Shown: piece after piece, positions 1 to 5,116 of the stretch
How positions within the stretch are numbered: position 1 is the stretch's first letter
How the letters are laid out: every line of letters begins with the position of its first letter
Source of the DNA: an uncultured Oscillospiraceae bacterium
Lineage (GTDB): Bacteria; Bacillota; Clostridia; Oscillospirales; Oscillospiraceae
Assembly (NCBI GenBank): GCA_934621665.1
Contig: CAKTUT010000111.1
Coordinates: forward strand, 1-5,795
Length of the DNA stretch: 5,795 nucleotides
Reading direction: 5' to 3'
Made by a program: the position numbers and the translations under genes
The notes under the pieces: generated by a model
Told to the model about the DNA's origin: nothing
The model's input: the letters and a program-made list of their open reading frames with translations, nothing else
Database searches by the model: none

Positions 1-747
1 GAACAGTTCAATGAGCAGTTGTTTTCCAAGCTGACCGAGATCTCCCGTCACGATGAGGTCATAGTCCTGCGGCTTGCGCCCGGTATCGCGGAAGTGCGCG
101 TTCAGCGTGTCGTATGCCGCAGGCGCCATGGCTGCTCCCATATTGTTCGCGTCCTTGATTCCAAAATCCTGAATACTGCCAACTGTTGCGCATTCGGTGC
201 ACGTACCTGCGATGCCAGACGACAGGATGCAGCAGCCCGCTGCTGTTACGGTGCGCTGAGCTGTGGGCGTGCGCTGGCCGCCGTAGGCAAGGGGAAAGCG
301 ATACTGCCGCTCGGCAGAGGCAAAATGCGACGAGGTCATGGCAGCGGCGTAATCCGCAAAGCCTGCATTGACGGCCGCAGCAGCCAGTATGAGCGACTCT
401 GCCATTGTGGAGCACGCGCCGTACAGCCCCAGAAAGGGAATGGCTGTGCCGCGCAGTGCAAATGCCGACCCGATGCACTGGTTCAACAGATCCCCCGCGA
501 ACAAAACGTCAATATCGTCGTATTGAAGTCCGGCCTTACGCTTGGCTGTGTCCAGCGCAAGCTCCTGAAGTTTGGTCTCTGCCTTTTCAAATGTCTTTTG
601 ACCGAAGCGTGTATCGCGGCTGACATAGTCAAATGCGTTTGCAAGTGGACCGTCGCCTTCCATGCGTCCGGCAATGGCAGCGTGCGATACGATGACAGGC
701 TGGCGGTCAAACACAACGGTCTGGCCGCCGCGTTGCAGCGAAGCCAT
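1..747 (-). CDS. spoVAD: Stage V sporulation protein AD (SpoVAD), C-terminus cut by window edge
   Basis: SpoVAD is a thiolase-fold protein of the forespore SpoVA complex. It binds dipicolinic acid (DPA) and is needed for DPA uptake during sporulation. I translated the minus strand by hand: 249 codons stay open from ATG at 747 to the window edge; the family is about 340 aa, so roughly the last 90 are missing. Family landmarks recalled from Bacillus subtilis SpoVAD are clear: an N-terminal VVFDRQPV segment, EGDGPL (30-35), LFAGDLLNQ (82-90), the thiolase-like GACST with Cys112 (110-114), TSSH with His141, AERQYRFPLAYGGQ (145-158), DANNMGAAMAPAA (199-211) and the DYDLIVTGDLG block (228-238). The start is supported by GGGAGGG at 753-759, five bases before the ATG. 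Cys172, Cys173, Cys183 and Cys186 form a cluster I do not recall from B. subtilis. The usual upstream partner spoVAC is absent; an NlpC/P60 gene and terminators lie there instead. Identity is near certain; the sequence cannot show whether spoVAE follows. Confidence 0.96.
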   Translation of the reverse strand, partial: MASLQRGGQTVVFDRQPVIVSHAAIAGRMEGDGPLANAFDYVSRDTRFGQKTFEKAETKLQELALDTAKRKAGLQYDDIDVLFAGDLLNQCIGSAFALRGTAIPFLGLYGACSTMAESLILAAAAVNAGFADYAAAMTSSHFASAERQYRFPLAYGGQRTPTAQRTVTAAGCCILSSGIAGTCTECATVGSIQDFGIKDANNMGAAMAPAAYDTLNAHFRDTGRKPQDYDLIVTGDLGQLGKQLLIELF

Positions 748-773
748 ACAATCCCTCCCAAGTTTTCTGGGAT

Positions 774-802
774 TAGTATGCCGAAAATGCAAAAAAATAA
801 CC
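774..802 (-). promoter_or_regulatory. Candidate sigma-G promoter of spoVAD
   Basis: Reading the minus strand, CATACTA (780-774) fits the sigma-G -10 consensus CAYNMTA in full. Seventeen bases upstream, GGTTA (802-798) matches four of five positions of the -35 consensus GNATR. Transcription would start near 767, giving a leader of about 20 bases that carries the GGGAGGG ribosome binding site. The B. subtilis spoVA operon is a known sigma-G regulon member, which makes the match plausible. The -35 element falls in the 3' arm and tail of the preceding terminator. These are short motifs read by eye, so the call is moderate. Confidence 0.5.
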
Positions 803-823
803 GCGGAAGCAAAATTCCGCGGT
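791..823 (-). terminator. Rho-independent terminator (second of two) before spoVAD
   Basis: A perfect 9-bp stem (ACCGCGGAA paired with TTCCGCGGT, 800-808 with 815-823) encloses a 6-base loop. On the minus strand it is followed by TTATTTTTTT (800-791), so it is oriented to stop transcripts coming from the NlpC/P60 gene. There is no T-tract on the plus-strand side. Confidence 0.82.
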
Positions 824-827
824 CAAT

Positions 828-845
828 GTACCGGCAGGCCGGTAC
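828..845. repeat. Short palindrome between the two terminators
   Basis: GTACCGG (828-834) and CCGGTAC (839-845) form a perfect 7-bp stem around a 4-base centre, or 8 bp if the innermost C-G also pairs. No T-tract adjoins it on either strand, so it is not a standard intrinsic terminator. It could be an extra RNA hairpin stabilising the transcript end, a protein site, or a by-product of GC-rich sequence. Confidence 0.5.
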
Positions 846-855
846 TGAGGAATGG

Positions 856-897
856 AAAAAATGAAAAAGAAGTCGCACAGATATTCTGTGCGGCTTC
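856..897 (-). terminator. Rho-independent terminator (first of two) after the NlpC/P60 gene
   Basis: Inverted arms at 869-880 and 886-897 form a 12-position stem with a 5-base loop, 35 bases beyond the hydrolase stop codon. On the minus strand the hairpin is followed by TTTTTCATTTTTT (868-856), the expected U-tract. In minus-strand RNA one position is an A-C mismatch; in plus-strand RNA the same position is a G-U wobble, but the plus side lacks a good T-run right after the stem. The likely role is termination of the unit comprising the 96-aa gene and the hydrolase gene. Confidence 0.85.
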
Positions 898-932
898 CGT
901 GGTTTTATACCTGTTTTTGAAATTTTTGAAAA

Positions 933-1832
933 TCAACTGCCGACAATCCGGCGCGCGCCGACATAGCGCGAGGCATAGTAGGGATCATCCATCGGCGTGA
1001 TGGAGACATACGAGCCATCGGCGTGAATAAACTCACCGCCGCCGATGAAGATGCCGACGTGGCTTGCCGCGGCGGAGGTGGCGTATGTCCGTTCAAAGAA
1101 TACGAGATCGCCTGGCTGAAGATCGGTAACGGCTGTACCGTTTGCCATCTGCTGCGCTGCGGTGCGATAGATGCTGTAGCCCAGCTGCGCGTAGACATAG
1201 CGCGTATAGCCTGAGCAGTCAAAACCGCCCGACGGCGTTGTGCCGCCCCAGACGTAGCGGTAGCCGAGATACTTTTTTGCCTCATCTACGACCGTTTGAC
1301 CGGGGGAGACATAGCTTGCTGCGCCGCCGGAATTGGTTGCGGGCTTTTGTGTCAGCTCCAGAAGATCGCTTCGGACATAGCCGGTAAGATCGCCAAACGT
1401 GACCTTGTACCACCCGCAGTTCAGACCAATGATATACGGCTGGTCGCCGGGCTTCAGCTGCGCCAGCAGCTCACCTGAGGCATCCGGCGCAGCGCGCAGA
1501 TTGACGCTGGTTTCTGCGACATTTGCGTAGCCGAGGTCGATATTCTCACGTTCTTTAAACGTTATGTAGTCCTTGGACATATAACCGATTTGCAGATTAT
1601 AGTCCACCAGATAAAAGTCGCCGGATTCGCGGATAATCACGACGTTATCGCCGCTATTTGCGTTATCCAGAATTTCCGCCGAGGTATCGGGCTTAGCGCG
1701 CAGACGCAGGCCGTTTGCGTTTACAATGCCGATGCCGGTTTTCAGTTCAATTGCTGATGCATTGAGCGCTGCGGCAAACGTAATAGATGCCGTAAGGGTC
1801 AGCGCGGCCAGCAGCCGATTTGTCTTTCTCAT
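933..1832 (-). CDS. Secreted SH3-domain NlpC/P60 peptidoglycan endopeptidase
   Basis: This is an exported cell-wall hydrolase; NlpC/P60 enzymes typically cut the D-gamma-Glu to meso-diaminopimelate bond of peptide stems. Numbering from the second Met (299 aa), residues 1-27 are a signal peptide: RK near the start, a hydrophobic core, and an ASA cleavage motif at 25-27. Two bacterial SH3 domains follow at about 33-93 and 102-161, each with the NGLRLRAKPD or VNLRAAPD signature and a GYM or GYV end. A short Gly/Ser/Pro linker leads to the catalytic domain (about 178-298). It has Cys206 in FDCSGY, His258 in SHVGIF and His270 in FIHADGS, so the triad is intact. Two ATGs are adjacent (1835 and 1832). 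GGAGG at 1838-1842 is two bases from the first and five from the second, so I prefer the second; the first would add one Met. It sits 24 bases after the 96-aa gene, apparently in its operon, and ends at tandem terminators. The exact bond cleaved and any sporulation role are unknown. Confidence 0.95.
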   Translation of the reverse strand: MRKTNRLLAALTLTASITFAAALNASAIELKTGIGIVNANGLRLRAKPDTSAEILDNANSGDNVVIIRESGDFYLVDYNLQIGYMSKDYITFKERENIDLGYANVAETSVNLRAAPDASGELLAQLKPGDQPYIIGLNCGWYKVTFGDLTGYVRSDLLELTQKPATNSGGAASYVSPGQTVVDEAKKYLGYRYVWGGTTPSGGFDCSGYTRYVYAQLGYSIYRTAAQQMANGTAVTDLQPGDLVFFERTYATSAAASHVGIFIGGGEFIHADGSYVSITPMDDPYYASRYVGARRIVGS

Positions 1833-1856
1833 CATGACCTCCGTGCCCGGGAAGGG

Positions 1857-2147
1857 TTACTTGGCGTTCAGCGCCCGCTTGAGCCACACACAGCCAACAT
1901 CCAAAGCTGTATAGAAACCGTCTTTTGTGCTTTTCTTTACAATGCGGTCTTTGGCGCGAACGTTGGGGTCGGTCAGCTGAAGCTCAACCGAAACCTTTGT
2001 CGCGATGTCCACGTCCTGCTCTTTCTTCGTCTCCAGAATTTGCAGCATGACGATATGCGAATCGGCCATAGAGCCGTAGTAGATGATGTTGTCCTTTCTC
2101 ATCAGGGGAAATCCCTTGTACATGAGAATGTCTTTTTCCTCTGCCAT
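1857..2147 (-). CDS. Conserved-looking 96-aa cytoplasmic protein of unknown function
   Basis: I do not recognise a named family, though the sequence resembles short unnamed proteins I associate with Clostridia. The product is 96 aa, charged and Lys-rich, with no signal peptide, membrane segment or Cys motif (one Cys, at 86). Visible segments are an N-terminal MYKGFPLMRKDNIIYYG stretch (9-25) that reads like beta-hairpin, VSVELQLTDPNVRAKDRIVK (52-71), and an amphipathic C-terminal helix from about 78 ending in WLKRAL. The start at 2147 is chosen because GGAGG (2154-2158) lies six bases upstream and a consensus promoter precedes it; the frame does extend to an ATG at 2216, but that would start upstream of the promoter -35. 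It is the first gene of a two-gene unit with the NlpC/P60 hydrolase, only 24 bases apart. That suggests co-expression, not necessarily a shared function. Composition and phase argue for a real gene. Confidence 0.85.
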   Translation of the reverse strand: MAEEKDILMYKGFPLMRKDNIIYYGSMADSHIVMLQILETKKEQDVDIATKVSVELQLTDPNVRAKDRIVKKSTKDGFYTALDVGCVWLKRALNAK

Positions 2148-2163
2148 AGAGCACCTCCAGATA

Positions 2164-2189
2164 CAATGTAACCGAATTGTAACACATTG
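2164..2189. promoter_or_regulatory. Inverted and direct repeats over the -10 region, possible operator
   Basis: CAATGT (2164-2169) and ACATTG (2184-2189) form a 6-bp inverted repeat with a 14-base centre that spans the -10 box. Inside and overlapping it, TGTAAC occurs twice (2167-2172 and 2178-2183) at an 11-base period, about one helical turn. Both patterns are placed where a repressor would act, but the arms are short and could be chance in AT-rich promoter DNA. Confidence 0.28.
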
Positions 2190-2204
2190 AAACAAAAATG
2201 TCAA
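2176..2204 (-). promoter_or_regulatory. Sigma-A promoter of the 96-aa gene / NlpC-P60 unit
   Basis: On the minus strand the -35 is TTGACA (2204-2199), a perfect match. The spacer is exactly 17 bases and the -10 is TACAAT (2181-2176), five of six matches. The start point would be near 2169, leaving a leader of about 21 bases with the CTGGAGG ribosome binding site at 2154-2160. This is the strongest promoter in the window and implies substantial vegetative expression of the hydrolase unit. Confidence 0.88.
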
Positions 2205-2293
2205 CAGATGCAACAATCGGTCCGTTTGCCGGGGAAAGGGAACTGCGGAATTTGGATGTTTTGGGCACGGGGGATGAGAGAATGAATGCTGCG

Positions 2294-2330
2294 AAAAAAT
2301 CAGGCGGCTTGGTCAAGCAAGCCGCCTGAT
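2294..2330 (-). terminator. Strong rho-independent terminator after the IreB-family gene
   Basis: A perfect 13-bp stem (2299-2311 with 2318-2330) has a 6-base loop and a GC-rich core. On the minus strand it is followed by a run of Ts (2299-2294). It begins 12 bases past the ireB stop codon and isolates that gene from the next promoter. Confidence 0.95.
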
Positions 2331-2342
2331 GTGCAGGTTCTA

Positions 2343-2588
2343 TCAGTCAAACAGGTAGTGACGAACCAGCTCCTGAAGAAGCTCGTCGCGGTCAAGTTTG
2401 CAGATCAGACTGCGTGCGTTATTGTAATTGGTGATATAGGTCGGGTCTTCGGAAAGCAGGTAACCGACGATCTGATTGATCGGGTTATAACCTTTTTCGC
2501 TCAAAGAGCTGTAGACAGAAGTCAGGATGGCTTTCATTTCTTCTGCCGCGTCATCCGGGACCACGAATTTGATGGTGTTGCGTTCCAT
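2343..2588 (-). CDS. ireB: IreB-family (UPF0297) regulatory phosphoprotein
   Basis: The 81-aa product matches the UPF0297 family (B. subtilis YrzL, Enterococcus faecalis IreB), usually about 80-90 aa. The hallmark [20 protein letters not shown] lies at residues 33-52, followed by YNNARSLI (55-62) and the acidic helix [14 protein letters not shown] (66-79). In E. faecalis, IreB is a small dimeric cytosolic protein phosphorylated near its N-terminus by the PASTA-domain Ser/Thr kinase IreK, and it affects cephalosporin resistance. Here Thr5 is the only N-terminal Thr and so the likely site; that is inference. The start at 2588 is set by AAGGGAGG (2596-2603), seven bases upstream; an in-frame ATG at 2660 would lie upstream of the promoter -35 and adds non-family sequence. 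The gene has its own promoter and terminator. The usual Bacillota neighbours (alaS, ruvX, a DUF1292 gene) are not next to it. Function in this organism is inferred from the family. Confidence 0.93.
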   Translation of the reverse strand: MERNTIKFVVPDDAAEEMKAILTSVYSSLSEKGYNPINQIVGYLLSEDPTYITNYNNARSLICKLDRDELLQELVRHYLFD

Positions 2589-2627
2589 GCGGTTACCTCC
2601 CTTGCATTGTGGTTCTTTCATGCTACT

Positions 2628-2656
2628 ATCATAATATATTGTGGCACAAAAGTAAA
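2628..2656 (-). promoter_or_regulatory. Sigma-A promoter of the IreB-family gene
   Basis: On the minus strand the -35 is TTTACT (2656-2651), four of six matches. The spacer is 17 bases and the -10 is TATGAT (2633-2628), five of six. Start would be near 2621, with a leader of about 33 bases before the ATG at 2588. No clear terminator separates pheT from this point, so read-through from pheT is also possible. Confidence 0.75.
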
Positions 2657-2660
2657 TCAC

Positions 2661-2720
2661 CTGAATATTTCAATTGTGTTACAAGTTGCAGGGAAGTATA
2701 CCGTGTGCAGAAAAATTCAG
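2661..2720. repeat. Imperfect inverted repeat spanning the pheT stop codon
   Basis: CTGAATATTTC (2661-2671) pairs with GAAAAATTCAG (2710-2720) at ten of eleven positions, around a 38-base centre. One arm holds the last bases of pheT including its stop; the other lies just upstream of the ireB promoter -35. No U-tract follows, so it does not look like an intrinsic terminator. It might form an RNA end structure, or be chance in an AT-rich spacer. Confidence 0.3.
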
Positions 2721-5101
2721 CGTAGAACAACGTTCAGCTCATTTTTGAGCTTCTCAAGCACCGCGTTGACAACGCTGGTCGAATCCTCATCGGTCAGTGT
2801 ACGGTCATCGGCGCGCAGCTCAAGGCTGAACGCAACGCTCTTCTTGCCGGCAGCAATGCCCGGGCCGCGATAGATATCGAACAGGTTGATCTTTTGCAGC
2901 AGCGAGCCCGCAGCCTCTGTGATGCAGCGCTCCAGCTGACCAACGGTCAGAGATTCGTCGCAAACCAACGCCAGGTCACGCGTGACCGCCGGGAAGCGCG
3001 GCAATGCGTGGAATACGCGCTCCTCCGCAAGGCTTGTGCGCACAACCTCAAAGTCAAGTTCACACACATAGACCTCTGTGCCAATGCCGTAGCCCTCGGC
3101 AACCAGCGGATGCACCTGACCCAGCACGCCGATCTTTTTGCCGTCGCAGACGATATCCGCGCAGCGGCCGGGGTGGTAGCTGGGATTCTGTGTGTCGGGG
3201 ACATATTCGGCGGGCAGGACGTTCAGCGCGTGCAGGAGCGCGTCAATTTCGCCCTTGAGCGTGAAGAAGTTCTCCTTTTCGCCATAAGCGCCGAAGATCA
3301 GGCGTTTTGGCTCGTTCGGAAGCGGCTGGCCGTCAACCGGCAGATAGACGCGCCCCATCTCATAGAGCTTGACGTTCTTGTTTTTGTGTGCGTAATTGCG
3401 GGAGAGAATGTCCAGCATACTCGGCAGAATCACGGTACGCATGATGGACGTATCCTCACCAAGCGGGTTGATGATTTTGATCGTCTTACGCAGCGGTGAG
3501 TCGGCCGGAATGCGGATAGAATCAAAAATGGTGGGGGAGACAAAGGAATAGGTGATAATCTCACTGTAGCCAAGGCTGCGAGCCAGCAGACATGCCTGAT
3601 TTTCCAGCGCCTCCGCAGGCGTATAGCCGCCGATGGTCGTTGTGCCGCGCATGGCCGTGGTCTCAATGCGGTTATAGCCGTAGTAACGGGCGACTTCCTC
3701 GGCAATATCTGCCATGCAGCGCAGATCGGGACGCCAGGACGGGACCTGAATCATGTTGCCCTTGACCTCGATTTCCTCGCGGCGCAGATACTCGATCATG
3801 TCATCACGGGAAATGTCCGTGCCGAGCAGTGCATTGATGCGTTCTGGCTCAAGCGGAAGCTCCACTTCCTGCGGAACGTAGTTGATCACGTCGATCATGC
3901 CGTCGAGCAGCTCGCCCGCGCCAAGCAGCTCAACGAGCTCACACGCGCGGTTGACGGCGGGAACGGTCAGCATCGGGTCAATGTCCTTTTCAAACTTTGC
4001 CGATGCGTCGGTTCGCATACCAAGCGCCAACGCCGTTTTACGGATGGACGCACCAAGAAAGTTTGCAGATTCAAAGACAACGTCAACGGTGTCGTCCACA
4101 ATTTCGCTGTTCTCGCCTCCCATGATGCCGGCAAGGCCGACGGGCTTTGTCTCATCTGCGATGACCAGCATATCGGGCTGAAGGTTACGTACAACGCTGT
4201 CAAGCGTGGTGAGCGTCTTATCCTCGCCCGCGCGGCGGACGACGATCTTGCCGCCCTTGACGTAGCGATAGTCAAACGCGTGCATCGGCTGGCCGTATTC
4301 GACCATGACATAGTTTGTGATATCGACGATGTTGTTGATGGGACGGATGCCGGCCGCACGCAGGCGCTGGCGCATCCACTTTGGGCTGGGCGCAATTTTT
4401 ACATTGCGCACCATTCTGGCAGAGTAGCGCAGGCAAAGATCCTCCGCCGTGACCTCGACGTCGAGAAGCTCCGGCAGATAGCCGATTCCACCGCCGTGGA
4501 CGACTGGCTCGTGATGCTTCATGGGAACGTTGAACGCTGCTGCCGTCTCGCGCGCAAGACCGAGCAGGCTGTAGCAGTCGGGACGGTTGTTTGTGATCTC
4601 AAATTCAACGATAGAGTCGTCATTGCCAATGACCGCGTTCATGTCCTCACCAACGGTGCAGCCCTCGTCATTGAGAATCCAGATGCCGTCGGCATAGGCC
4701 TCGGGGCAGTCGTGCTCGGTCAGCCCGAGCTCCTTGTACGAGCAGAGCATACCGCACGATTCTACGCCGCGCAGCTTGCCGCTGGTAATGTGCACGCCGC
4801 CGGGAAGATCGGAATTGTCCTTTGCAACCGGGACAAGATCGCCCTCGTGCACGTTCTGCGCGCCGGTGACAATCTGGATGGGCGCGCCGTCGCCGGTGTC
4901 AACCTGACAAACCCACATATGGTCTGAATTTTCATGGCGCGTCATGGAGAGAACCTTACCGACGACTACGTTTTTGATCTCCGCGTCCATGCGCGTGGTG
5001 GTTTCTACTTTCTGACCGGCGATGGTCATGATTTCATCGTATTCGCGGTCGGACGCCTGAATATCGACAAACTCGGAAAGCCATTTTCTTGAAATGTTCA
5101 T
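2717..5101 (-). CDS. pheT: Phenylalanine--tRNA ligase beta subunit
   Basis: PheT pairs with PheS as the (alpha-beta)2 enzyme that charges tRNA-Phe in the cytoplasm; the beta subunit contributes tRNA binding and editing. At 794 aa it is full length for the bacterial form (about 790-805). Domains in order: the N-terminal MNISRKWLSEFV; an OB-fold tRNA-binding domain (about 40-150) with VVVGKV, QIVTGAQNV and GVESCGMLCS; a B3/B4 editing domain (about 220-385) with INNIVDITNYVMVEYGQPMH (255-274) and GIMGGENSEI (325-334); B5 (about 408-478) with the SWRPDL motif at 455-460; the catalytic-like core (about 480-690) with GYSEIITYSF and INPLGEDTSIMRT; and an FDX-ACB anticodon-binding domain (about 698-794) opening with PRFPAVTRDLALV. 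The start at 5101 follows AGGAGGG, six bases upstream. It lies 12 bases after pheS and is surely co-transcribed. I see no damage or missing motif. Confidence 0.98.
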   Translation of the reverse strand: MNISRKWLSEFVDIQASDREYDEIMTIAGQKVETTTRMDAEIKNVVVGKVLSMTRHENSDHMWVCQVDTGDGAPIQIVTGAQNVHEGDLVPVAKDNSDLPGGVHITSGKLRGVESCGMLCSYKELGLTEHDCPEAYADGIWILNDEGCTVGEDMNAVIGNDDSIVEFEITNNRPDCYSLLGLARETAAAFNVPMKHHEPVVHGGGIGYLPELLDVEVTAEDLCLRYSARMVRNVKIAPSPKWMRQRLRAAGIRPINNIVDITNYVMVEYGQPMHAFDYRYVKGGKIVVRRAGEDKTLTTLDSVVRNLQPDMLVIADETKPVGLAGIMGGENSEIVDDTVDVVFESANFLGASIRKTALALGMRTDASAKFEKDIDPMLTVPAVNRACELVELLGAGELLDGMIDVINYVPQEVELPLEPERINALLGTDISRDDMIEYLRREEIEVKGNMIQVPSWRPDLRCMADIAEEVARYYGYNRIETTAMRGTTTIGGYTPAEALENQACLLARSLGYSEIITYSFVSPTIFDSIRIPADSPLRKTIKIINPLGEDTSIMRTVILPSMLDILSRNYAHKNKNVKLYEMGRVYLPVDGQPLPNEPKRLIFGAYGEKENFFTLKGEIDALLHALNVLPAEYVPDTQNPSYHPGRCADIVCDGKKIGVLGQVHPLVAEGYGIGTEVYVCELDFEVVRTSLAEERVFHALPRFPAVTRDLALVCDESLTVGQLERCITEAAGSLLQKINLFDIYRGPGIAAGKKSVAFSLELRADDRTLTDEDSTSVVNAVLEKLKNELNVVLR

Positions 5102-5116
5102 TGCGTACCCTCCTTA
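5102..5116 (-). promoter_or_regulatory. pheT ribosome binding site overlapping the pheS stop
   Basis: The pheS stop TAA (5116-5114) runs directly into GGAGGG (5113-5108), giving TAAGGAGGG, six bases before the pheT ATG. The overlap of stop codon and Shine-Dalgarno suggests translational coupling that keeps the two subunits in balance, as is usual for pheST. Coupling is inferred from the spacing only. Confidence 0.8.

Noticed and set aside
758..772. Small hairpin CCCA/TGGG in the spoVAD leader that might mask the ribosome binding site
   Set aside because: Only four to five pairs including a possible G-U; too weak to claim translational control.
19..864. 281-aa plus-strand open frame
   Set aside because: It is antisense to spoVAD, which has clear family motifs. 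The plus-strand translation is rich in Cys and Arg with no recognisable domain, and it runs through both terminator hairpins.
2148..2216. Longer 119-aa version of the 96-aa protein starting at 2216
   Set aside because: The extension covers the promoter -35 and -10 and lacks a ribosome binding site; the start at 2147 has a strong one.
2205..2293. Possible small RNA or short gene between the ireB terminator and the next promoter
   Set aside because: I found no start with a ribosome binding site, no stable stem-loop and no promoter of its own in this stretch.
2589..2660. Longer 105-aa version of the IreB-family protein starting at 2660
   Set aside because: The extra 24 residues are unlike the family and overlap the promoter; the ATG at 2588 has the proper Shine-Dalgarno and family length.
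2286..3499. Plus-strand open frames of 195 and 201 aa opposite ireB and pheT
   Set aside because: They are antisense shadows of well-identified genes, with no convincing ribosome binding site or domain. High wobble GC on the coding strand opens such frames.
4280..4927. 215-aa plus-strand open frame opposite pheT
   Set aside because: It lies wholly inside the conserved OB-fold and B3/B4 coding region of pheT in the opposite direction; no independent signal supports it.
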